This document shows positions 1 through 10,277 of a stretch of 64,000 nucleotides of DNA, piece after piece (positions within the stretch are counted from its first letter, which is position 1; each line of letters opens with the position of its first letter). A model generated the notes under the pieces. The model had not been told where the DNA came from. It did not search any database and saw nothing but the letters and a program-made list of their open reading frames with translations. The position numbers and the translations under genes are program-made. Origin of the DNA: Pogonophryne albipinna (Eukaryota; Chordata; Actinopteri; Perciformes; Artedidraconidae); the NCBI GenBank assembly GCA_028583405.1, contig CM053243.1, positions 19,571,550 through 19,635,549 on the forward strand, given 5' to 3'.

Positions 1-49
1 CAATGTATGCAACATGCATGATATACATACTGTTTTAAAGGAAATGTAC

Positions 50-2451
50 CTCAATTTTGTTAGTGACCCCATTAATGGCAGTTTGGTCCATGTTAGAGGC
101 AGAAATCACAGAGAAGAGCTGAGCCTGCGTCTTCTCCACGCTCTCTGTCAGGCCTTCCAGCTTCAACTCCAGCAGCGAGCTCTTCAGATTCACTTTATGC
201 TGCACCTTCTGAACGTTCTCAGTGAAAGTCTTGTATAGCTCATCCCTTTCCTGCTGAAGCTGTGTGACGTTCACACACAAACAAATGCAAAAACATTCAC
301 ATAAATACCCAAAAGAAATCCCTAGCATTTGACCCACATTCAACATTTGAGCTACATGACAGCGCAACTCAATTTCAATCTTACCTTGCTGAATTTCTGT
401 TCCATAGTTTCACATTCCCGTTTCAGATTATCCAGCTCATTCTTTTTTAGCTTTTCATAGAAATCCTGTCAAAAACAGTTTCAAAGATTGACCTTGTGCG
501 CATGGACAGTATGCTACGCTTCTACTGATTAGGTCACTGGTATTAACACATGTCAACGATCCTTGTAACCAACAAACCGTTTTCTTTGTATAGTTATGGA
601 TTTGTTTCTCCTTTTTAACAATTTTCTCTTTGACGTTGGATAGAAGCTCAGTGAGACGTTTGTTATCGTCCCAAAGATCAGTCAAATCCTTTATCTTCTG
701 CTTCTGTTTGCACTTCATGGCTTGTATTAGTAGCTAAGAAAAAACAATTAAACATTACATGTAAATAAAACAAAACCTGATAATTGTTTCCACTTTATAG
801 AGTAAATCAATAAGTACTATAAGAAAAAATCAGCATCGAGCCTGAACAAAACATCTGAAATGTATTTGCCTTCAGTCTGACAAAGATGTATAATGCGTCA
901 ATAAATACCTTGACTGTGTCGTTCATATCCAATTCCTGAGGCATGCTATCAACGAGAGCTTTATCTTCCTTAAAGGATTGGTTGTGGTCTTCTATAACAG
1001 TGTTAATGTGTCTGTTCCAAAGTGCTTCTCTCTGACTGGTCTCTTGGTTCCTCATGTTGTACAGCTCTAATGGCAGTGAATCCATCTTTTTCTCATACTT
1101 GGCTTGGATTCCTACTCAATTAGTGACAAAAAAAAAAAGACAGCTCCAATTGAGTTTTTACAGCACTGGGTGACGCATTCAAATCAAAATGAGATTCGCT
1201 TTTTTTACCTGCGAGTTTCTTCTCCAAGCTGTCCCTTATTTCAGCAATTTCTTCAGCATTTGTCTGTTGAAATAACAAGAAAACTGATGTATGCTTACTT
1301 GTTTAAATAAATCAGAGTAAAGAAAAATATTCCTTCAACAGATCTTTATGTGTAGCAATAACAAAAGTTTGAACTACAAACCAGATCAAGTTCCTTGACG
1401 AGGTTTTCATTATCATGTTCCTGCTTGTCGACCATGATGGCCTTCATGTCCTTATGAAGCTGAGCCTCGAGCTGTCCTTGCTCTTTTTGCCCCTCCTGAG
1501 TGGAGACTAAAGCATCTGCTCTCAACTCAGAGATGGTGTTCTGATGTTCACACAGGAGGTGCTTCATCTTCTGCTTATAGACCTGGTGCGGAAAATGAAT
1601 AAAATGCGCATTAATAAAGCGATTCAGTAAGCAATGACCTGCATATGAAGGGAGGTTTATTCCATAAAAGTTCTCTGTGTTAGCATGTAGAGCTGCAAAA
1701 CACTTGAGTAATAACTTCACCTTGATCTCTACTTGGTGACGCCCCTCATCCTCTTCTATGTCCTTATCAAAGTTCTTCCGCTCAGCCTTGACCTCCTCAA
1801 GTTGTCTTTCTGTGATCTTCCAAAACGAGTGGATTTTGTCCCTCTCGAGCTGAAAGTAGTTTCTCTCTTCCCTCTCTCTATCCAGCTCCTCTTGAAGGCG
1901 CACAATGTGTTCTTCCAGCTGAAATACAGAAATATATTTTAGTTTACACATCTGAGCCAGACAGTGTGGTTGAGAGGTTGTTGTTAACCCAAAGGGGCAG
2001 ATTATCTATTGAACATGTTAAAGTCCAATTTGCTGTTAAAGTGAGCTACTCAGGCTGTACAATACAATTTACTAGAAAAGCATGCTGGCTTCATGGATGT
2101 ATAGCTTGCAAACTGCAAATGTGAACGGATGTAGTAGGACATCCTGGTACTTTTGCTCCAAACTCAGGGATGTGAGCTTGACAGGCCTTTAGTGGGATGG
2201 GGGCTGTGACGATAATGTGACACGGGTACAGTAGTATCCAGTGTTAACTTAACCCTTTCTAGGGAAGTCAGGATATCTCTGCCTCTGCAGGTTTGATTTT
2301 AACCACTCTGTGTCTTTTGGGAAACCTCTAGCTGTATGTAAGTGCAATACTAGCTCACTTATTAAACACCACCTATCCAATTGAGCACAGTCAAGCATCC
2401 CTCACGATCCCTCAGCACTTTCAAACACACGCGCGCGCGCGCACGCACGCA

Positions 2452-2518
<67 letters not shown>

Positions 2519-3259
2519 CAACTCTGACCTGCTCCTTGGACATCTCATCTTTGGAAAGGCCATCAATAAGTGTGGGAGTCATCGCCTTTGGAGGCTTTTT
2601 ACTTGATCCTTTCTTCTTGGGAGGCTGTAAAAATTAAAAACATTAGAAACTATTTAAAAGTGACTCACACTAGCATATTTCTTAAACATTGCTGAATTAA
2701 TGTAACATTAATAACAACCAATGGTGTAAAGTAACTAGTTACTACTTAAGTACAATTTTGAGGTATATATACTTTTCTTGGGGATTTCTATGTATTGCTA
2801 CTTTGTACTTATAGCTCACTACAATTAGGAGGTGCATTGTGTACTTTTACTACACTACATTAATTGATACCTTTATTTACTTACCAAACACTTTATTTAC
2901 ACAAGGAGTATAATTCACCCTGCAGCTTACAAAGATATTAAAACATGCTCAACCTTTACCATCTTTGATAGCACTTAAATTAATCAATAATTATCTTCAA
3001 AAAATAGATATACTACTATTCTACAATTGGCCGATCTGCATAATGAGTACTTCTACTTTGGTACTTTAAGTATATTTTGATGTTTATACTTTTGTACTTT
3101 TACTTATATAATATTTAAATGCAGGAATTGTACTTGTAAACAGAGTATACTTTTTCTAGCAACAATATGATGTTCAAAGCGATAGCTGCTAACTGTAGTC
3201 GGTTCAGTACAAACCTACATGGTTGCTATAATTATATTAAACAACGCTTTACTCACCAT
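50..3259 (-). CDS. gas8: GAS8/DRC4, dynein regulatory complex subunit 4 (3' end outside window)
   Basis: This is a coiled-coil subunit of the axonemal nexin-dynein regulatory complex, needed for ciliary motility. Coding exons on the minus strand, in gene order: 3257-3259 (only the ATG), 2529-2624, 1721-1918, 1382-1582, 1209-1263, 909-1111, 578-733, 385-465 and 50-259. All junctions are GT-AG and in phase, giving about 401 codons; human GAS8 has 478 residues, so roughly the last 75 lie beyond position 1. The N-terminus starts MPPKKKG, like the lysine-rich human N-terminus. Exon 3 carries the strongly conserved segments [20 protein letters not shown] and HQVEIK; exon 9 has [19 protein letters not shown]. 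The product is almost wholly charged heptad-type helix. A CA repeat lies in intron 2, 11 bases from the exon 2 donor. Identity is near certain; exon ends are manual calls. Confidence 0.93.
2424..2517. repeat. (CA)n microsatellite with CG-rich start
   Basis: A run of about 94 bases begins ACACACGCGCGC and continues as pure CA to 2517. It sits in gas8 intron 2, just downstream of the exon 2 donor (GT at 2528-2527). On the sense strand it is therefore a TG repeat starting about 11 bases into the intron. Confidence 0.97.
2717..3165. repeat. hAT-like nonautonomous repeat copy A (TAC/AAGTA-rich)
   Basis: This degraded copy of the element at 3488-4470 lies in gas8 intron 1. It begins CAATGGTGTAAAGTAACT and shares the internal blocks CACCCTGCAGCTTACAAAG, ACCTTTACCATCTTTGATA and the AAGTA/TACTTTTAC-rich ends. 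The terminal repeat at its 3' end is eroded and I could not find a target-site duplication. Confidence 0.6.
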
Positions 3260-3487
3260 CTTATATTGCACCACCTACTCAGATATAAGGGAAATGTTTG
3301 GTCGTTTTGAGAAGCTAGCTAGCATAGCAGTTAGCACTCAGGAGAGTCAAGCATTTAGTTTCAAACATGTGTTGCCATAGTGACAAGAGCACGTTGTAAT
3401 GTGTTCCCTCCAGGAGAGGGCGAGTTGCACCTGCTTTGACTCTGCAGTGAAGCAAGACATAAACACCACACTAATATTTGACAGCAA

Positions 3488-4470
3488 CAGTGGTGTATAA
3501 ACTGTGTACATTTACTCAAGTACTGCACTTGTGTTACATTTTGGGGGACTTTACATTGAATATCTACATTTTGTTGCTAGTTTGTACTTCTAACCCACTT
3601 CAAATCAGAGGTAAAAAGTGTACTTTTACTACACTACATGTATCTGTAGTTTGTAGATTTTGTGAAATATAATCAACACTGTTAGGGAATAATTTGCCTA
3701 GGTATTCAACCTTTGACACAGTTCATCATTTTCTCCTCTCACTGTCTCCTTTCCCATGGCATAGGTCTAAGGCCTTGGGTATAGCCTTTACATATACAGT
3801 CTATGGGTATAGCTTTGTTGTTGCCAGTCTATGACAGAGCACAAGCCGCCATGAGGTAGTTTACTGTTCAGGGACGAAGGTTCCCTGGCGCGCATTCTTT
3901 TCTATGGACGAGAGCTCTAGTTAGATTCAGGGTCCATATTTGTTTAGTCTCACTGATGAAGAATGTTGATTATTACACTCCGAACTAGATAAAACCTCGA
4001 GCTACAGAAAGAGTTCTTCAGAATTGGTTTGGCAACCGCTGTGTCAACTCGTGACTCACCACCTGTCTTGTCAACTCTCCGGCCGTAACTCCAAATAAAC
4101 CATCAGTGTTTGACATCAAAGCTCCAACTCTCCTCGTGTCTCTGAGTCCTGACTCTCCATTGCTTCAGAAGTTTCCCTTACAAACACTAAGATAAGACTT
4201 TAGTAACATGGAGTAAAATCCACAAGCTACCCTGCAGCGTACAAAGTAATTAACCTTTACCAGCTTTGATAACACTTTAATACATCAATAATTAGAATCA
4301 AAACATGTAATTTATATTAAACTGAAATGGGCCATTCTGCATATTAACTACTTTTACTTTTGGTACTTTATGTATATTTTGATGCAAATACTTTTGTACT
4401 TTTACTAGAGTAACATTTGTTGTATTCTTACACTGGTACTTCTACTTTCTAAGCACTTCTTCCACCCCTG
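3488..4470. mobile_element. hAT-type nonautonomous transposon copy B, interrupted by a solo LTR
   Basis: The element starts CAGTGGTGTA and ends TTCTTCCACCCCTG, giving CAG(T/G)GGTG terminal inverted repeats. It is flanked by a perfect 8-bp target-site duplication, GACAGCAA, at 3480-3487 and 4471-4478. An 8-bp duplication plus CAG-starting ends is the hAT hallmark. Without the LTR at 3680-4182 and its duplicated AACAC it is about 475 bp and has no open frame. It lies between the gas8 start exon and the E2F4-like gene. Related copies are at 2717-3165, 39905-40363 and, as a fragment, near 20430-20540. Confidence 0.85.
3680..4182. mobile_element. Solo LTR (503 bp) nested in hAT element
   Basis: The sequence begins TGTTAGGGAA and ends TTCCCTTACA, so the ends form a TG...CA pair with imperfect inverted repeats. 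A perfect 5-bp target-site duplication, AACAC, flanks it at 3675-3679 and 4183-4187. An AATAAA signal lies about 85 bases before the end (CCAAATAAACC near 4095), as expected of an LTR read left to right. No gag, pol or env sequence is present, so this is the product of LTR-LTR recombination. The superfamily (Gypsy-like or endogenous retrovirus) cannot be assigned from the LTR alone. Confidence 0.85.
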
Positions 4471-4478
4471 GACAGCAA

Positions 4479-5249
4479 TCAACAAAAAACTCAGCTGGTG
4501 AGACTGGAGTGCTTGATTTGAGTCCAACTTTTTGATCCATCTTCCAATGGAAAAATAAAATCATAAATACATGAAATTACCCTAAAATGAGTTGAAATTT
4601 GCCATAATTTACTTACAAGAGCTGAACAATTATTTTACTCATATACATTGTGGCGGCAAAACTGCAGAAATAAGTGCACTGTATGTATGTAAAATCAAGA
4701 GTTCTACACTTGATGGATTATCAATTGGCGAATGCCATTGCACGTGCATTTGAATCTTTGCTTATTTCATGTCGCTTTCTTCCTGGATAATACAATTACT
4801 CCATATTCTATCACTTTTTCTGATGGCATTGACTAGCTTCTCTAGTAGGTGTAGTAATTCTTATCAATAGTTTGCCAATGGGCATTCAGTAGTTACCTGA
4901 TTCTCGACTGTCTCAGTTCTTTTATACAGCACCTATCAATTAAACAATTCTAGACATACTGAAGTATTTTAGCCATTCTAGCAACATTGCTGTTGTGATG
5001 GTCAAAGCGGATTTCTCAGCAATATCTGAATGGATTGCCGTGCGATTCTGTTCCGACTTTAATGATCCCCAGAGGAGGAATACTAATTTCAATTTGTGTT
5101 GGATAATGTTGTTAATAAAGCAAATGAATTGGAGACAATATTCGAAATCATATGTTTTTATTTGTAAATAACAATTTAAAAACAGAAAACTATGTACATT
5201 TTCAAAGTATAATGTTTACTTGGGGAGTCCTTAACACAGGAGTTCATGG
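4479..5249. other. Intergenic, between hAT element and E2F4-like 3' end
   Basis: AT-rich sequence with no supported gene. A TTTATT near 5156-5161 is AATAAA on the minus strand and is a plausible polyadenylation signal for the E2F4-like gene, about 90 bases past its ancestral stop at 5250-5252. Confidence 0.5.
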
Positions 5250-8200
5250 TCAAACATTGAGCATGGGGACATCAAAGGCATCACAGAGGCCTTCCCTCTG
5301 ATCCAGATTGTAAGCACATTAGTTTCCAGGTGGGGGCGGAGAGAGCATCGGGGAAAAAGCTGAAGCGCAGAGGCAAATGTGATTAATACAAATATCAATA
5401 CGTGATGGATATGACTATTAAATATATGAAGTCAGAAAATAAAGTGCACTAACCTTCTGAGGCCATAAGCTCTCTGATCAGATCTGCGCCTATTACTTCT
5501 ATAAAATGCGGGAAGACATACTTGGTTTATACATTATACATAATAATATAAACACACCATTTTTTTTACAAAGAAATACATCAAGGAACCCACCTTTGGT
5601 TGGGTTTATTAGGTCCCGCAGTTCTTTTGATAAATCTTGCACTGAATAAAAGATTTTAAAAAAACATGAATGTGAAAGCGGCACTGAAAGAAACATGCAT
5701 GAATGATTTATTTTTGTCCAAGAAATAATCGATAATCATCACAGAGAAAGAAACCGCAGAACCAGCAACCACTTTAATGTATAAAAAGATAAATGGTTTG
5801 CATCTGTCCAAAAAAGGAAGAGCTTTGCTGCTGCATTATCAGATAACTTCAGATAAGGAGAACGATACCAAAAGCCTTAACTCTTAGTGTACCAGCAGTA
5901 GGTTGGTCCAGTCTTAGCCTGATGATTGTTATGAATAAATAAAGTCCTTAACTTCATATTAAATGCACTTTTAAAACATTTGATTGAAGAGCTATCTGGC
6001 AGAGTTCAAGCATAAACGTAATTTAAAGTTTCCATTTTTACAAAAAACGCACTACAGAAATGGTTTTGTAGATTTTTCAGCCCTCTAATACGCACTTTGA
6101 GAAACTGAAGGTGATTTTCAAAATGTTATAACATTATATAGAACAAACCACTAAACAAGTAAATGATCTGAAGATAAATCGATATGGATAAAAACGTGTT
6201 GCAGCATTGGAAATTGTACCAAATAAAATACTCACATTGAGATGCACCAGTTCGGTTTGGCTGAGTGTTTAAACATGACGATGACATAAGGTGTCGGATC
6301 TTCTCTGTGGCTGCCCTGCTTAATTTGTTATTAGCTGAAGCCTGACGCGGTTTGATACTGCTTCCTGTATCGCCTGAAGTGGACATTACTGATTTTGCTC
6401 TCTGTAAAATGTCTTCAGGCGGCGGGACTGGCAGTACGACAGGAGCAGAGCTGACAGAGAGTTTGTTAAGAAGTACGACTTCTATCGGCCCATTGATGCT
6501 CTTCAGATGAATCTGGTACTTTGCTGGGCTGTTCTGGACCTGAAGAATGAAAAGTAGGCAAATACCTAATTGTTCCATGTACATTTAAGAAAGCCAAAGA
6601 GAAGAATCTACAGAAGGATCCAGTAATGCAGCACTTACAGCTTTGGGAATGGGAACATCTAGCTGTGTTCCTATTGGTGCTCGTACTGCCAAAAGAGTAT
6701 TACCTGAGGACAGAAGAGGGTGAACATCCTTTCAAATGACAATTGTGTCTGGTCTTTATATATTAAAAATAAAAATAAATTTGAGTGGGCCTTATTCGTC
6801 TTAAAACTGCAACAATGTAAGCTGTTGTGGAAACGCATTTTGGACAGTGTTTGTCCAGCCGTTTTAATATCAGTCCAACTAGTAAATACACTAAATTGCA
6901 AAAACATCAACTGATTCTGAGCTGCACATAAAGCGTCTTTGGGTTCAAGAAAAGCGCTATAGAAATAAAATGTATTATTATTATTATCATACCCTGATAA
7001 AAAATATTGCTCTTTTACTGATTTAGTTTTTATCCTGGATTAATCTAGGACTATCCAAAAATATCCTCAAAAGTCACCAATGTTAACACGTTTAAGTGGA
7101 CATTTACATTTAGAAGGTTTGAATATACTTGTAACGTTTCATCTCTTAAGGGTTCACACAGATGGATCTATCAGTGTAACGCAGATAGAGAGGAAGAAAT
7201 GTGCCGCAGATATATTCTTCAAAAAGCAGGACATGGATTGCCCTTTTGCTTAGCTTATTGATGGAAGACAAATATGCACACAAAAAAAGTACCTGTAACT
7301 TACCACTGAAGCAGTTGCAGAGATCTTCATGATTCACATAGGTCAAAGTTGATTTGAGTCAAGGTTTAAATTAAAATTAAATATTATATCTGCTAAAATG
7401 GCTGTCAGACATCTCTTTTTTTGATAAAGCAGAAGTAATCTAACATTTCCTACATGACATACATTTGCAATTTCTTTGTCAAAAGGATATTCGCTGCAGT
7501 CGTCTCTCGTGTTCCTGGCGCTCTGTTCCACCCACTGCTTCTGCTGGTCCAACATGGATTCCATCATTTCCAAATCCTCCACCTCGGACTTCAACTTGAA
7601 TAGCTTGTTGCTAAACACTTCTTCACGTTGTCCTGTAATGGTACCCCTATTTGAGAAAAAAGCAAATGTTTTATTTATTGTCACATATTTTGCCCCACAC
7701 TATTTATCTGATCCAAAAGCATGCACACAATTTAGAGCTAAAGACTTACTTCCACTTCACAGTGCTCTTGGAGATTTTCACAATTAGACCAACACCCTCC
7801 AGCACATTTGTGATGTCGTAGATTCGCCTTTTTTGACCGACAGCCAGGACTCTGATAGCCTGAAAGAACACAAATAAAGCAAATTGACCCTTTGTTTGTA
7901 GATTATCTTAATGTTGCATTATTAGTTGACCTATTGTTCTGTATACATTTGAAAAGCCTTATTTTGGAAACGACAAGTGTTTTTAAGATAGCTTTTGGAA
8001 AAAACAACTACACACGTTGCCTCGTTCAAAAATGTATTTTGTTCCAATTTTATTTACGAGTGATAATCCTGTGTTCCTATGGAGGTTGAAAGCACTTAGC
8101 TCATGTTTGAGCAATTCACTTCAAATGCTGCATTGAGGCTTAGGTTTCTTAAACAAGCTAGATAGATAAAAAACATTTTCATTAAATTACACATTTGGTT

Positions 8201-8591
8201 AAATTAGACAGAAACAATGAAATCTTTACAGTTACACATTTCTGACAAAGCATCACATTATATAATTGCAAAAAAGCCTGGTTTCCCAGTGCACATTGTG
8301 ATCAATTACAAACATGGATGTATATTGTTTTAAGTGTTCTGTAGGTAAGACCAATTTAACAGTCATTCCATTAATTTATCAAATAATGGATGTTTGTTTG
8401 TACCGACGCTGTTCACTTACATCTTTGAGGTCCAGTTCACCGCCCTTAGCTTCTTGTAACAATCTGACAAACTTTACAGCGAGCATATGAAGGCTCCTCA
8501 GACTCCTCTTGTATGTAGGGATTATCTCGGGTGTTGCTGTCTCTACATCGGGACCATGGACTGGACTTGGTGGGCTTCCCTGTGGATCCAT
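5250..8591 (-). CDS. e2f4: E2F4-like transcription factor, divergent and probably decaying
   Basis: E2F4/E2F5 proteins bind DNA with a DP partner and recruit retinoblastoma-family pocket proteins to repress cell-cycle genes. Minus-strand exons: 8421-8591 ([10 protein letters not shown] start), 7750-7859, 7463-7646, about 7304-7346, 6639-6703, 6236-6539, 5594-5641, 5454-5498 and 5250-5359; a noncoding first exon ends at 9022. Seen: a winged helix with [14 protein letters not shown], a leucine-rich dimerisation helix, a marked box ([34 protein letters not shown]) and the family motifs PVPPPED and [11 protein letters not shown]. Odd points: VGQKRR replaces the usual VRQKRR, and [10 protein letters not shown] replaces EKKSKNSIQW. 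Exon 4 of this list (around 7346) has no AG acceptor. A TAA at 5319-5321 precedes the otherwise intact tail [20 protein letters not shown]. The tail and the SKEL motif favour E2F4 over E2F5. It may be a truncated functional paralogue, a pseudogene or a variant allele. Confidence 0.82.
6912..6988 (+). repeat. LINE/SINE-type 3' tail fragment
   Basis: An intronic fragment of the E2F4-like gene reads AAGCGTCTTTGGGTTC, then AAAAGCGCTATAGAAATAAA, and ends in (ATT)n. This is the common 3' end of fish non-LTR elements, with a GCGCTATA-AATAAA core and a TTA microsatellite tail. Compare 22080-22365 and 45690-45805. Confidence 0.55.
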
Positions 8592-9021
8592 TCTGCTGAA
8601 CGGGAGAGAAAAGCAAATCACAAACAACAATCACAAATCAGCCCACTTCACACAACTGGATACTATTTTGGGATCGAAATGAAATCTTGTCAGGGTTTCC
8701 TGTATGAGCAATAATGTGCAGTTATATAAGGATTCAACTTAATTATTTGCAAAACATTTGGTGAAGAAAAACCCTTTTCGCCTTCACTTTCAACATGGTT
8801 AATTTCTCTCTGGCGCAGATTTATTATGAAAGGGTTTCACCGGAAACACTAAGTTACGGTTTGTGTACTTTTTTTTTTACTGTGAACCCTAAGTTTTTAA
8901 TTTGTTGTATAAATGATTAAGTTATTCGAAGTAGCGCTAACACCTGCATTCAAACATATATTATAGTCTCTACATGATATCAGCGCTTATCTTGAAAGTT
9001 AGGACAGTTAAATAGTTTTAC

Positions 9022-9112
9022 CTGTTTCTGGATCAGCGGTAACGGGGGTCCACAGAGCAGCTGCTGCTGCTTCCGACGCTACTGGGCTAACGTGTGGAGG
9101 ACGACAACCGAT
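9022..9112 (-). other. Noncoding first exon of the E2F4-like gene (5'UTR)
   Basis: On the minus strand a GC-rich segment containing GCAGCAGCAGCTGCTCTGTG ends in CCAGAAACAG followed by GTAAAA, a donor with GT at 9021-9020. It can splice to the acceptor just before the ATG at 8591-8589 (CCGTTCAGCAG). The transcription start is not defined; about 9112 is a guess from base composition. Confidence 0.5.
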
Positions 9113-10121
9113 GGTCATTAACTTAAGATTCAAACATACCAGGGAGGTACAGTTACCCTCTGTTTAAATCCAATCTGAAGCCAATGTAAATGATAATGTC
9201 CGACCTTTACTGATAGTGAACCCCGACAAACCCACTGTTGTGGAGTTGGGCGTGTATTTTTTCACGGTACTAGCAGAGGGGGCGGAGGGATATATACCTG
9301 GCGTGCCTTCACAATAAAAGCCCCAATGTTCGCCTGACCAAAATGAAATGAAATGGTATTTATATAAATATTTAAATCAGATCCGATAATGAGACTTTTT
9401 CTCTATTTATGTAACCTTTTTTAGATTTCGATTAAACAATGTTGTTGTGTGTTCACTGTTGTTGATGGATTGAGGGGAGTAGGCTTCTAGGGTTTAAAAC
9501 ACATCTAACCCAGCCTATCTTTTTTTGTTTTTCTGCTGCTTTATTTTATCTAAGAATCTATCTATACCATACTGTACATAACTTCATTTTCTAATTGAGT
9601 CAAGCTACTTTCACAATTGCAGATGTTACCAAAACCAGGCATTTAATGAAAAATATATTTACTTTTTATCAAAAACACTCAATATATACACCATATATAT
9701 ATATATATACATACATGTATAGGTGCACATACTGTACATAATCATACAGTCCACGTATATCCATTCAGTATTTATTAATATGGGCAATTTTTATAGTTTG
9801 CAAAAGTTACAGAAATAACAGTAAATAAAAAATCGCTTTATCTCAATAGGTAAGTAGCCCAAACCAATCATGTATTTAATAAATCATAACAAGGTAAATA
9901 TCAAACATAAGCACAGATTTGTCAAAAGTGTGAATATGAATTTGATATAAAATGTCAAAGTTGTTCTGGGAGGTCCAATGCACGTCTGCAACAGATGCTT
10001 AACATAGCTTTTTGCACACATGCCTTAATAACAATCTGATGAGATAACTCGATAATCCTGCTTCCAAAAACACACCTGTTTCTCTTGTGTTGTTGAGTAC
10101 TTCCGCGTAGAGTCAGGCGCT
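9113..10121. other. Divergent promoter interval between E2F4-like gene and carboxypeptidase
   Basis: About 1 kb separates the two head-to-head genes. It is mostly AT-rich, with an AT dinucleotide run near 9692-9710. No coding potential is supported. GC content rises again at both gene starts, consistent with separate promoters. Confidence 0.5.
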
Positions 10122-10122
10122 G

Positions 10123-10153
10123 ATCACGTGACGCACTGCAGCAGTCATATGAC
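10123..10153 (+). promoter_or_regulatory. CLEAR-like E-box pair upstream of carboxypeptidase gene
   Basis: ATCACGTGAC at 10123-10132 contains the palindrome TCACGTGA, one base from the GTCACGTGAC CLEAR consensus bound by TFEB/TFE3/MITF at lysosomal gene promoters. A second perfect palindrome, GTCATATGAC, follows at 10144-10153. Both lie 125-155 bases upstream of the ATG at 10278. Binding is inferred from the motif and the lysosomal nature of the product. Confidence 0.6.
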
Positions 10154-10277
10154 ATTCCGGTTTGTCCTGTAACTTCACACAGAGCAGCCGCTGATGAAGA
10201 CGGTGGAGGAAGTCACTGCTACAAAGAAACTCGTCTTTGTTGTTTAGTTTTGTCTTAGAAGTGAGTGGTGTTCAGTT

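Noticed and set aside
9692..9716. AT-rich alternating run as a TATA promoter or origin
   Set aside because: An ordinary AT microsatellite about 570 bases from either gene start; nothing ties it to transcription.
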